Assembly (NCBI GenBank): GCA_013329045.1
Contig: DUKZ01000038.1
Span: forward strand, 49,119 to 113,118
DNA from: Candidatus Woesearchaeota archaeon
GTDB taxonomy: Archaea; Nanobdellota; Nanobdellia; Woesearchaeales; UBA9989
Reading direction: 5' to 3'
DNA: 64,000 bases
Shown: positions 17,901-30,400 of the stretch, piece by piece
How the letters are laid out: every line of letters begins with the position of its first letter
How positions within the stretch are numbered: the first letter of the stretch is position 1
Made by a program: the position numbers and the translations under genes
The notes under the pieces: model-generated
Seen by the model: only the letters and a program-made list of their open reading frames with translations
What the model was told of the DNA's origin: nothing
Databases searched by the model: none

Positions 17901-18407
17901 ATAATTCTCGCTATATTTGCAATCAGCCGGCACATCCGTCTCAATGATAAAATCAAACGCTTGGGTGTCAGAGACTCCAATTGCCGGATCCATCCCATCC
18001 TTTGGCGATTTCAGGGTGATCTTTGGCGCGATAAACTCGACATAAAAGATGATATAGGTATCATTCTGGTTTTGGACAGCATCCTCAACCTTGACCCATA
18101 GCTCATACCACTGCTTATCCTGGAGGTCTTGTGTTGGGGTGATCCGAAGAACCGAGCCACCGCCAGCAGAAGGTTCCAACAAATGATTCAATGGAATAGT
18201 CTGCAGGTTCCAATCGACAATCGAAGCACCAGGCAGGAGTTTTGGCCATCCTGCCACGAGCTGGATGGCATCATCATATTCTATCACAATCTCTGGCCGG
18301 GGATTACTGATCGCTGCTACAAAAGAAGCGAATAGGAGAGTAAATAGGGAAGCGAATAGGAGGAGAGATACTGTTATTATCCAGATTCTTTTATTGTTGT
18401 GGATCAT
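14928..18407 (-). CDS. Large membrane-anchored surface protein with Cys repeats and Asp-rich repeats
   Basis: 1159 residues. An N-terminal signal segment (about 8-31, VSLLLFASLFTLLFASFVAA) precedes Ig-like extracellular repeats (VDTSPP and IDTTPP starts). Residues about 516-717 hold four Cys-rich repeats of the form CxDxxxNGxExDVDCGG...C..C...C....DC.S..C. Next comes a thrombospondin type 3-like Asp-rich stretch (DTDGDGMPDTWEQQYGF, DTDSDGASDGVEV), normally calcium binding. A TM helix (about 800-822) is followed by a long charged cytoplasmic tail with an MSRPMSRPMSRPM repeat. The topology could couple the cell surface to the cytoplasm. It overlaps the end of the giant upstream gene by 17 bases. 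Confidence 0.85.
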   Translation of the reverse strand: MIHNNKRIWIITVSLLLFASLFTLLFASFVAAISNPRPEIVIEYDDAIQLVAGWPKLLPGASIVDWNLQTIPLNHLLEPSAGGGSVLRITPTQDLQDKQWYELWVKVEDAVQNQNDTYIIFYVEFIAPKITLKSPKDGMDPAIGVSDTQAFDFIIETDVPADCKYSENYPLQYASMTSVFPTVEQNYRVHKYLNFSRQAKVYIRCKDRLTGVGTEPFLADLKIDTTPPTITQLFASPNPVTEPDEGILATTITAITDEPTVCIALPDKLFDNNNISDASSYKSTNTLLISPVMDQQNYTYTVQCRNPAQILSIARNVSFTVDTSIPLGITVVAPQGWYGETVPFDVRTTKKTMCEAQVEGSRIGISVAPNTTHASRSYYQSSYFQEEKRYSVQVICSAIATGEEVMVETAFEVDTSPPRLPTITLSKNSTCPADGNYILSAGFSAADNRSGIDKYLYGISSSTLGTADIVNLTETSDSRATIPRLNLSSKLAVYWVIEAVDKVGNIGPRAISQPIIVESRCAILPTCSDGIQNGDETDVDVGGSKCPPGGVNATCLVNVDCTSRNCVSGRCREADHCGNAIKDETETDIDCGGTRCQKCENDLECKAGNDCLSGYCDPSFQLCKSPSCTDTKKNGYESDVDCGGLRCSGCDAGKTCNANNDCESKVCANKVCQAPLCTDTVQNGNESDVDCGNNCQLCLDGKKCKSNDDCQSGSCQGGKCTVDRNKDTDGDGMPDTWEQQYGFDPNNPADAALDKDDDDLTNAEEFQRKTNPADPDTDSDGASDGVEVRKETDPLDPNSKPGGLWWIFILLFIILIGGIGFYLYQKKNKSKPQNVPPSPGMSRPMSRPMSRPMQRPMPGSPLAPAGIQQSGKPQVKADPSINVFNKRAEEKAKQREDMLKIFGDVKQQTETASESLPEEEKKKESLGYLTLDEAKARVGGIPQSAEKKKASVFETLASVGAKAGKNKSSAKAIERLSSLAKESSKKPAPDVKKPALITAKKKDKTLSKLDDAILKMGKSIPSKKADQKKGSVDKLSDKLETRTRKKPSSPMPDSRLSPLDRAIQELSASVKNKANTLPENAKTKDIVNMFQELSKESKLTSNVFKTLLSHLIKKGKLAKSDLSQLLFELEQEGVVSKEHISEVFFELGDHIAGPGVKKK

Positions 18408-21400
18408 GCGGCTGGAACTTACCTATATATACATCTGCTATTCCTGCTGGAGGCATCTGCCCCCCAGACAAGTCTTCTATTACTACTAATTGGTATTTCT
18501 CAGCCACTACCGACCACCAGAATGCCAATGATGTGTCCCCCTGGACAAAGAAGTAATGATCTTCTGTTTCCTCAGGATTGCCATTTTGATTCAATAAGTC
18601 ATTTAGTGCAGGATCGAGCAGATAGGTGCTCTGGAACGGATAGACTGTCACCTTATATGTGGAACCATACATGATACTAAAGTTTGTTCCACTGGCAACG
18701 CTCACTGCAGTTGGAGGGGTATACCGATTATTCCCGATGTTCCTCAAGACCAGGCAATCGGAGAGGCAGAACTCATTCACGGTGCATATATTATCGCAGG
18801 GAGGCTCATCACCTTCAAGGAAGATGAGATCTTCGTTTGGCGCTGGACCAATGAAGCTATGGAACTGCCGGCCTGAAACATTTACGTTTGTTGGAGTTGG
18901 AGGGGTGAGGTCGGCGATCAGGAGAATATCCCTTTGGTTCTCATTTCCCAGAGTTGTCCTTGCTGACAATCTCAATGGATTGTTTCCTTCCCCGCTGAGC
19001 GGCAGGTAAATAGTAAACTCGTAACGATCATCACGCAGAGTCTCGTTGAGTGTGATAATCACGTTACTTGCAGGAAATTGCCATGTCTCTTCCTGGTTGA
19101 TATTCCTTTCATCCGGATGGCCAAATGTTGTCATGTTCACGCGGTCCTTGAATCCCGCATTAAAGTTTGCACCATTATATGTCAGGGTGAAGTTTTCCAG
19201 CATCTGGCCTGCAGATTGGATAGTACCCCTGATAATTGGCGCCATTGTCCTGATCACCTCTGAGGAATTATGCGAGGTCACAGTGATGATTGGCTGCTCA
19301 TCACTGATGAAAAATGATGATGATTGCTGGTTTTCATTCCCAAACTGGTCTGCTGCGGTCACATCAACAGTAAACTCATACGTTCCAGGGGCATCCAGCA
19401 AGGGAGTAATATTATCCCAGGAAATATTGACATTATTATCAGTGCCAATCTTGCTGATTGACCCCATAATCTCTCCATTCTCATTTGAAAGATGAATGGA
19501 AGATCTGGCTTTGTCGATGGACGCACCATTCTTACCTTGAACCTGCGCAATGACACTGCTGCTTAGCCCCCTTAGTGTCTGTCCGTCTTCTGGATAGATC
19601 ATCGTAATTGTTGGCCCCTGCGTGACAAATGATACCCACGCTTCCCGAACCCCCTGATTGCCGGCATGATCAATGGCAGTTGCCTTTATCTCATTATCGC
19701 CTTCATCAAGAAGGATAGATGTGGAGAAGCTTCCCCTCTGTGTTATAAGGATCGGGTATTCCCTTACCCCCATGCCTATCACCTCAATAGTAACACGCTG
19801 AGTGTCATCACTAATGATCCCGCTCACATTGAGAGAGGAGTGATTGACCAGAGAAGGCAAGGGATTGATAGTGATTGTTGGAGGAGTGCTATCATACAAG
19901 AGATAAGCTTCACGATTAATGATGGAATCAACACTCACAGCCTCACAAGTTATCCGGTAATGGTATTCGCCTCCATCCTCAAAAAAAGCATTTGAGAACG
20001 GGAGCTGAAGGATGTGGGTGTAGTTGTTCACTGTCAGCATAGGATATTTTGGCGCAAGCAGGTTCAGGATCCATCCGAGCAATCCCTGATACAATTGTGT
20101 CACATTACACGATGCCTGGATATTGGTGGTGATGTTCAGGGTGATATTCTGATCATTGATGTAGAGCGGATCCTCATCATTGAACGGCAGGTTGTGCTCT
20201 GTGATCCTCACCTGCAGGTCTGGGGTGATAGCAAGGGTTGTTGCCATTGCAGGGGCAGCATTTCCTGCTGCATCACGGCAGAGCAATGTCACTTCATACT
20301 CACCTGCCAACTCATCATCCCTGAGAGGATTAAAGAATGCCCGGAGGAGATATTGTAAATGTGCTGAAGTGCTGTTGTCCTCAAACACGAAAGGCTTGTT
20401 GAACGCTTTAGCATATTCATTTACTTCTGCCTCACAGAATGTCTGCTCATTTGTTGCAACAGAGATTGCAGTCATATAATCTCCCGTAAGGTGATACACA
20501 GGATTTGGCACCATCTCAAAGCCTAGTATTTGAGGAGCTTGCCTATCATAGATAATGATCACGTTCGAGGTGTTGGTGTTATTAAGAGAGTCGTTGCATA
20601 CAACTTGATAATTATAAGCACCTTGTGCTGGGACTGACCTGTTCAACGAGTGAGAAATATTATTTGATGCCATCATCTGCTCAGGTATCGCTGTTGTTTG
20701 AGGAATAAGCCTGCAGGATGATGGTTTGTTTGTCTCTATGGTGATATTAAACTCTGACACATTCGTATACCCCGTCAGCGGAAGATCGGGATAGTTTTTC
20801 GGGAAGATAAGCCTTATTGTCGGAGGGGTGAATCGGTCCTTTCGGATAGTCAGGGAAAAAGATCCTTGCAACCCGACTATATTCGTTGCAAAAACATCAA
20901 TCGTGTAATTCCCATCATCGCCTGGAGTAGAGCCTAAGGATAAAGGCAACTCAAAAAATCCTGACTCATCGACAATGGTAGAATTAGCAGAGACCACCTC
21001 GCCATTGAAAGTCTCCTGGACGGTCACATTGGTCCCTGCCGTCAGAACATCATCAATAGTATTTGTATCATCCGCACGATAGGTAAGAGCGGTTCCATTG
21101 ATAATTGTGGAATCGGTGATAAAAGTCTGTCCCTCTGATGGGTAAAAGATGGTAATATCAGGAACATAGGTCATATTCACAATGACGCTTCTTGTCTCAG
21201 AAGACCCCGTATTGCCAGCAGGATCGGCGCATTCGACAAACCAGTCCTCAGCATCTGCCGGCAGGAACACTGTTTTTATAAAAGAGGATGATGCCTGCTC
21301 CATAGCAGCCATCGGCACACCATTCACATACAGCGCACAAGAAAGAACGTTTCTTCCAATCATAAAGTCTGCCACCTGCCAGGTGAATGTTGTCAATGGC

Positions 21401-24400
21401 CGGACGCGGGAATTATTCGACGGACTAATAAGAGTGACTATTGGTGGATTTGCGTCAAGGGTGAAGGGCTGGACAAGCGAATATGTGCCATGGTCGTTTG
21501 ACACACTCGCATGGACAGCATACTCAGCATCGCCATCATTGAATCCTGAACACAAGTAAGCGGTGCGTGGAGGATCGGGGAAATCCGGCAAGTCAACAGT
21601 CGATCTTTTTGTCGTGCACAAATCAGTTGATGATCCTTCCCTTATGACCTCAAAATCATTCATTTCAATTGGCTCATTGAATACTACCTTCAAATAATTG
21701 TATGATGCATTATAGGAGTAGGGAGTGTCAATCTCCAATCCTGCCGGAGGGACATAGACTCCGCCTTGATTTCGAGCAAGCTGCACCTTTTCAATCTGCG
21801 TTGCGTTCCCATCTATGAAGAACGAGAGCGACCCTTCAGTTCCCAAGACCACTTTATTTCCTGCCTTGTCAGTCACATTGAGGAGAATGTTAATCCTATT
21901 ATCTGAAGGTTCCCTTCCCTCCATCAAGCTCTGCGTTGGCTGATAGGTGATCGTCTGAGTCTCTAGATTGAATGCGGGGGAGACTGCGATACCATCAATC
22001 TTCATGCGGATCGAGGATTCATTGATCCTCGAGCCTGTGCCATCCATCCGGATCGTTATCTGTGGAGCCTGGCTCCTGGCTGTTGTTCCTGGAGATGGAA
22101 TCATGTTTTGGAGCACTGGCGGGACCAAGTCTATGTTCACAACGAAATTCTTGACAGGGCCCCAGTTGCCAACGGCATCAACTGCCCGCACTGAAGCATA
22201 TATTGTTCCAAATCCTTCTGGAAGAAGGGTGCTGAGATCATATGTTACTTCCATGTCCTGTGCTGATGTCTCATTGAAGATTCCCTTCTCATCTGAGAAA
22301 GGCATGGTTGTTGGTACATCACCTTGATCTGTAGAGAAGAGATACTTGTAGCCAAAGATCTGGCTGTCATCACTGCCATGCCATGAGAGTGTCACAGACG
22401 AATTGTTATAGAACAATGTCTGGTCTGGATGGGAGAGAGATGAGAGATTAGTTATCAGTGGCGCCTGTGCATCTATATGCACTGATGCGATGGCAATTCC
22501 CTCCTGGCCTGCCTGGTCATGGACAACAGCAGTCAGATTATAGTCCTGCGAGGGAACTGTGGGGAGATGCTCTTCGAAAAAGGCAGGGGATATGAAGATT
22601 CCTCCAGGGAAGTTCTGGACTACTGATCCACCCTCAAACAGCAAGTCCTCTATTATCACCATATATGGCTCATCAAACATGATCTGGAACGGGAACACGC
22701 CTGAGCCTGAAGCCAGCGCGGAGACATTGATGATTGGCGATGGAGAAGTTGTATCTTCGACAATGGTATATTCCCTTTGTATCTCTGGACCAAAAGACCC
22801 ATTCGAGAGTATCCTTGCCGCAGTAAAGACTACCTTATACGTGCCTTCAGCTAGCCCTTGCGAGAGATTGCAATAAGACACGGTGCCATTATGCTGCGAG
22901 CAGGCAATCGTTGCCGCATCTGGGACAAGCCATACACTTGTGACAGACACATTATTCTCATACAGGAACTCGAGGGCAAAGGATACTGCCTCAGTAGAGT
23001 TAGTAAACTCAGTGAATGGCTCATTTGGATGGTTTACATCAAAAGAATTCTCAATTCTTTCCAGCGCAGCATTGACAAGATAAAAGTCTGGATCATAAGG
23101 CACATCATTTGATACCGTGAAATTCATCCGCCCAGTCACATTGCTGCCGGCGTAATCATTTGTCCAGGCTGAAAGATCATAGACACCGGGCACTAGCAGC
23201 GAGAGAGGAGCGCATGACAAATACCCATCAATCCTTCCCCCCAGGACAAATCCTGAGGATGCATTTGAGCAGGAAATCCCAATGGAACCGGAGGGACCAG
23301 TTAGCGCTGCTGCCACATTCCTTATTCCAGAAGAAGGAATGCTATCAGCATATGCAATAGTCATGTTTGTCATGTTAGTCATGTTAGTATTGATGACATA
23401 GCCATCCAGCGGATAGGTAAATGAGATGGAGGGGGCATTATTATCAAGGAATATTGATGCTGCCCTTGTGGGACTGGGGTTACCTTGGGAATCTGCTGCA
23501 TTGAGAGTGATATCATTATTGCCTTCTTGCAGTGCGACATCAAAGCCGAACCACTCCGCAGGAGCGCTTCCTTCATAGAAACTGACACTTGCGCCATCAG
23601 CAACGCTCCTTTCTAATGGCGGCTGGATGGTTAGATTATAGCGAGACCCTGCCTGGGCGATCGAGACGACCTGATAATATTTCCCGAAGCTGCCATATTC
23701 TTCCCTCAGGTCAGCATCAAACTGGACAAATGACCCATTCCTGTATGCGTTGATGAGAATACTCGATGATCCAGCCAGCGCTGCCTGGGTGGCTTCTGCA
23801 TTGCCTTTGAATGTCACCTGAGACTGGACAAAAATATTCAATGCTAAGGGCGATACCAACGAAACATCCAGATCCCCTTCATTGGAAAATCCTGTAATGT
23901 AAAGAGATGACTCGTTCGTGAAGAAGGTATCGGGGACTTCTTGGTACCATCTGCCTTTTCCAGGATAGTGCTGATCGTATCTATCAACCGGACTGTTTAG
24001 GGATGGAACGAAACGTGGCGCATCAGGAGCGAGGGTATCAATATGAATCTGTATGAGGCCAGATCCTACAACACCGGCAGCATCCTTTGCAGCGATCGCG
24101 ATCGTTGCATTTGCATCCATATTACGATAAGAAAAGTCAATCGGAACCTTTGCCCAGGGGTAAGGCCCATCAAGGGTTACATTCAGCGGGACTGGCTGGC
24201 CTCCAGAAACCCTGAATGTCATGTTCACATCACTGAGCGGCTCAGATGCATTGACCCTGATATAATAGGGGAGCGGGAATATCGGCGCACTGGGATCTGT
24301 CCTGATCGTCAACACCTGGACTGGGACTGAGAATTCTCCTGTCGCATTGTCCCTTTCTTCATAGACTGTCCCGTTCATTGTTGGAGGAATGAAATCTACC

Positions 24401-27400
24401 GTAAAGTTCCAGATGGAAGAATTTGCCGCGTTTGCGGGAACTGCTCCGTCATAACAGGAAACATACCATGAGGAATTGCCAGCAAGGGAGCGCTCGCGTT
24501 CCCACACCTTGCCCCTGCTTGCATGGGTGTATACCTCTGAATCATTGATGAACAAGGAGCAGGTGACTTCTGCACGATTGATGAAATTGTCCGAGACGTT
24601 CCAGACAAACCATGTCACTTGAGGAAGGTTTTGAGCATCCTGCCCAGGGGCTACGAGAGCTATCTGAGGGGGATCAACATCAATTGTGAACTCTGCATGC
24701 AAGGTGTAGTCATCAGAGGTATTTGTCGAAACGATGGCATCGATAGCATATGTCCCTGTGCCCTCATGGAAATGCTCACACACGAATGTCTTGTTTGGAG
24801 GGATGAGTGGATTGATTCCCGATGCATCCACAAGGTCATCACACAAAGATGCTCCATCTTTTGAAACGATCAAACTGTCAAGAGATGCCAGGGGCTCATT
24901 AAAAGAGACTGCCAAATAATCGAACGTGCTGTTAAAACCATAAATACCCAGACTTGATACTCCCTCGCTTGGGAAAAAAGGCCCATTTCTTGCTGTTGCC
25001 AATTTTATTGATTGGATGACTGTTGCATTCAGGTCAATCGTGAAGATGGGACGATTGTTGTTATCGAAGCGGAGGGCATTGCCTGCCTGGTCCATGAATG
25101 AAAGGATAGCATAGACATTGTGCGGCTCATCCCTCAGATAGCCTGCCAGGAGGCTTTGGTTTGGCGTGAATGTCAAATAATGGGTCGTCTCGTTATATGA
25201 AGCAGTGATTGGTGAAATAGTGATTGGCCGGCCGTCGATCACGAGCTGGATTGATGATTCATCCACTGGAGAGACAGTGCCGTCTAGCTCAAAAACGATT
25301 TGTTGGAACTCATTATTCGTGATATTAGACTGAGGGACTCTCAATATTACTGCAGGGGGTAATTGATCGATCTTAATTACAAACGGCTCTGAAGGAGCGC
25401 TCCAGTGTCCTGCCTGGTCTTGGGATCTTGCCCGGAAATAGATTGTGCCATAGCCTAACGGGACCAATTGATCAATGTTCAAGGTGGTGTTCACCGTTGC
25501 ATTCTGGCCAGCCGCGAGAATGAATGAACCATTCGTGTCATTTGCTGCATTCATCCCTGGAAGAGTGTCAGGATTGTTTGAGAAGATGAACTTTGTTCCT
25601 GCCAGTGCATGATCATCGGAAACATTCCACTGCATGGTCACGAGAGACTGTCGGTACCACTGCTCCTGTGAGGGATGAGAAAGGGAAGAGATATTTGCGA
25701 CCATTGGAACTTGATTATCAACATAGATACTGAGGTTTGCTATCCTGCGGTTACCTGCCTGGTCTGCCACCCTTGCCGTGATATCATAATATCCAGAATT
25801 GAGCGATGAGATAGGAAGACCTGTAAACAGTGCACCTGCAGCGGGCATAACAACATTCTCCTTCCAGGGAGAGGTGAGAGGATCTGAGATATTGAGGACC
25901 TCTAGTTTTACCTTCTTTTGTTCCCCACCCACCTCGACGGCTGCATCAAAAAGGGTGTTTGCCCGGACTGTTGATTCTCCTGTCAGGTTGACTTCCGGCT
26001 GAGTGGCATCGACTATTAATGGGTACTCCCGGTCAATCCTTGGCCCAAAGGTGGTCTCGTTCTCATGATACATCCTTCTTGCAGAAAACCTCACAAGGTA
26101 TGATCCCTCTGCTATTGGATCAGAAAGAGTACAGTTAAAGCTGATGTTGCTTGACTGCTTTGTGCATTCAATAGAAGCCAAATTCGGCCTTAGCTCGACA
26201 TTGGTCAAATCAATGTCTGCTTCCCTGAAAAAGTATAATTGGAACGATAGCGGTGTTTGGGTGTTATTGGTAAATTCTGTAAACAGCTCTGAATCATCGT
26301 TTATGTCAAAAGGATTGATTATCTGGCTTAGGGTGGAACCAATCAAGGTGATCAATGAGAAGACAGGATTGCCTGGAACACCCGTCTGCACAGAAAAGTT
26401 GATTGTCCTCTCTCCCTTATTTCCCGCATTGTCCACGAGGATGAGCGTTGCATTGTAGTCCCCATTCTCCAGCTCAGTATCCATGAGGGAGAACAGGTCA
26501 CAGGTGACTGTGCCATCCAACGAGCCAGATCTCACAAAATGGTTTATCTCAACAGAACAATTTTCCGTGTAAAAAGAGGTGTTGTTTCCCTGCAGATCAA
26601 GGGCAACGATATCAATACCTGAAGACATTGGATCATCACGGATTGTCGCTGTTATGACTGTCCTATTATCATTAATAGCGTATCCGTTCTGAGGATAGAC
26701 AAATGATGGGACAAACGGCGTCTTATTATCATAGAACACCTGCATCATCGCAGGGATTGCAGGGTTTCCTAACTGGTCCTGAGACATTGCAGTGAAGTTG
26801 TTCTCTCCTTCCTGCAAGTTAGCCTGGAACATCCACCAGGTTGATGGCGCTGGCTTATCATAGAACACTGTGCTGATGGTTGACCTGACGGCATCAGTGT
26901 AGTTTTGCTGCAATGCAGGAGAAATACTCACATACGTCAAGCCCTGATCCTGGAGGATATTGGTTATGTTATAGAACGTGTTATACTTTCCAAAATCCCG
27001 CCTCAATGGGTAGAATGAAGAAGAAAGGTCTGAAAAGCCCATATACATAAAGGAAGGAGGGGATGAGATGAAAGAGGTATACCTGAGCTCTGCTGCTCCA
27101 ACGAGTGCTGGAGCACTTGGAGTCCCTCGACCAAGCTCATTGGCAAGCTCTTCTGCATATGCGGGAAATGAGTAATTATACCAATCAGACCCCTTGTACC
27201 CACCAGACTCCTGTTTCATGCGCACAGTGATCCCCTCGCTATCAGACATGCCTGTCAGATAGAGCATAGACTCATTGGTGTAATAATACCCGGCATGCAC
27301 TTTTACCTTTTCCGGATAGACAAGATGGTATGATTCAGGATCCCAAATGTTAAAGGAAGGAGCATAATACAACCCGCCCGGCCCCTGAGTGTCTATCAGG

Positions 27401-30400
27401 AACTGGAATGATGCAGTCCCGGAAACATTGTTATGATCCTTCACATTGAGCGTCAATGTTGCGTTCGCATACATATCACGGTAGATATCGGGGATAGTAA
27501 ATATTGCATGGATGATCCTGCCCCCCTGCAAAAAGCTATACTGAGTGATGGAGGTAGGCGGCTTTCCCTGGACAGAGATGGTAATGTTTTGGATGCTGCC
27601 AAGAGGCTCAGAAGCGTTCACTTCAACATAATAGGGCAGCCGTATGAACTGCTGGATCGGATCGTTCTTTATCGTCGTTATATTCGTTGGGTCATAGAAC
27701 TCTCCATCACTTTCATTATCATAGATAGTAATATTCATCTCCGGAGCCATGGAATCCGTGACGTAGATGGTCATATTGCTTGACTGCAGATTCCCAAATT
27801 TGTCCTTTGCAAATACAGTCAAGGTGTAATTTCCCACAGGGACCGGGCAGCTGCCATCTTCTTCGCACTCCGGAGCCATCTGCAAGGTGTGATTATAGAG
27901 TGTCTCATTATGGTCCATGTCGCCAGCGAAGATAGCATTTCCAACCGGCAAGGTGAACCATACAGAAAGATTTTCCTGACTGGTAAACCTCGTGTCATTG
28001 ACTATAGTGGAAAAAGATATGTTGTTGCCATACTCGATGATAGTGCCACCTGCAACATCTGGAAGGGATAGATCAGGAGGGAATACATCATAATATACCC
28101 TAATGGATGCTGATGCATTATTTCCCGCACCATCAATGCCAGTTACTTGAATGACATTTGTCCCATTAAAAAGGTTCAACAATGGGGGGGCAGCTGCAAT
28201 CGAGAATGCCCCAGAACCACTCATTATAGGATATTCCTGGACCCCTTCTTCCCCAGTGTCCTGCCCAAAAACCCTTACTTCCATTGTCAGGTTTGCGACA
28301 GAAGAATCTGATACAACTCCAGTGAGTTGGAAAGAGGAATCATTCGTGATTGACCCATCAGCCGGGGAAGAGATAGTGACTACCGGAGAGATCGTGTCTA
28401 TTAGGATATACAAGCAAGAAGTCTGCTCCCTGTTTCCCTTCGTATCATTAGAACGATAACAAAGATAACTATCTTCAGTAATTGTCCTTGATGCAACAGA
28501 CTCATTAGGATCACACCCAATACCCTGCCGGACACAAGAATAAGTCTCTTCGCATCCCGCAGCGCCAGAAGGCTCGAAAGGGTCATCGATCAGAGGATCA
28601 TTGCACTCAAGATCTATAGTCACTGGCGCTCCAAAAAGAGAATTGTTTGCCAGCGGGGAGCCATCCACTTTTGGGGTTGTTACTGGAGGGATCTCATCTA
28701 CCGAGAAGGAAAGCAATGCAGAGTCACCAACGGTCGAACAGTTCACAAAATAATAATACGTATCTGAGGTGAGGCTTGCTTCTGGAATAGTTGCATTATA
28801 TGTATAGGGGCATGACTGCGATGAGAGACTGCATGAGGGATCTTTTATTCCAGAACCAAGAGTATCCGGGTTGCTGATCCCTGGATTAAACTGGACTGCT
28901 GTTTCCAATCGAGAGGGCGGCTCCTCACCAAGAGAAACCAGGCTTCCCTCGAACGTGCGCGTGCCAGACCTTGACCCTGTATTGTAAGAAAGGGTGCGAG
29001 CACCAATATCCCAGGAGAAAGCCACGTGCTGCTCACTTGTCCAATCAATAAAGTCAGATTGCACCAGGCTCAGCACAAAGTCATGATCATTCAGATCCTC
29101 ATAAGCACTATAGAATCTATCATCAGATCCCTTGAAGACAAGGAAATATTTGTCGTTATGGCTCAGGTCAAGTATGGTGTGCGCCAGGCCGTCCGCAAAG
29201 GCAAAATCCGGAGTGAACTCGATGACAACAGACCCTTGAGAAGGCATCACCCGCCCAGGGAAAGGGGAGGTGAATGCGAGCTTGCTCATGTTTGTGAATA
29301 CTGCACCGTTGCTAATTGCCATGCCCTGCTGGACTAGCGGACCAGCCATGGATATTTTTTCAATTAGTGACTGAGAAAAATCAAAAGAAGCCAGCAATGA
29401 GGTATTCTGGGTATTCTGCGGCTCGCCGGCAAGCTCTTGTGCACTTAGCACCCTGCTAAACACCATCAACCGCTGGACATTTCCTGTGAAAGGCCCACCT
29501 GCTCCAATACTGCTCTCAGAGGTGTAAGACAGGGCTCTTGTCGAGGGGTTATAGACCGGCTGGTAATACTCATTATTATTCCCTCCAATGGTCAAGAGAT
29601 CATTCAATCTTGGAGGGCTTATCAGCTGCCCAGCCTTATCGACGCGCTGATAGGTGCAATTGCCATCATCACTGGTGATGACACTGAGTGTTTGCGGGCC
29701 TAGCCGGACGGTCTGCTGGAAGGGATTTGCCGACTGGATCGCAGTAATAAAATCAACAACAATTGTCTTGGTGAACGATAATTCATTGTCAAATGCATCG
29801 TGGCAATTGCCGGTGAATGTATACCATAAATCGGGGAGGCCATCAAACTGCATTTCGAAGGTATTTCCCGTCATCTGGCTGACCATTGGAGTCCTGCTTG
29901 CGTAGCTGCTTGGCAACAGGTCAAAAGTACAGGTGGCATCATCATCAATGAGCACCTTGATGTATAAGCTATTGCTTGGACACACCCACCTGCCCGAATT
30001 ATTGCTACAGGCACGATTATTTGTGCCGTTTACAACAAAAGAAGTGAGACGCGGTGCAATTGTATCAACAACGAAAGAGATGTTCTCTACCGGGCTGATA
30101 ACACCTTTTTTGTCTCCATACCCGTCAATGCTGTAATAAAATAACGTGTTGCTCCCTTCGACTACACGAGGGATGAGGGTTTCATCCTTCAAGGGAAGGG
30201 TAAAGGAGACAGAAGCATTAGTCTCTGCCTCATTTTTCAGTTCATTTGTCGGGCAGCATGCTGCGCCATTGCTAAAACAGTAATAGAAATATTTCTTTGA
30301 TGATGCAGTATCTTCCAGGGAGATATTGATGTATGCAGAATTATTATTTATCTTTTCAGGGAAATAGATGCCCACTACTGGGGGGGATTGATCTTTCCTG

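Noticed and set aside
23365..23395. Short 9-base repeat encoding NMTNMTNMT as a microsatellite or regulatory site
   Set aside because: In frame inside the giant gene and simply adds N-linked sequons.
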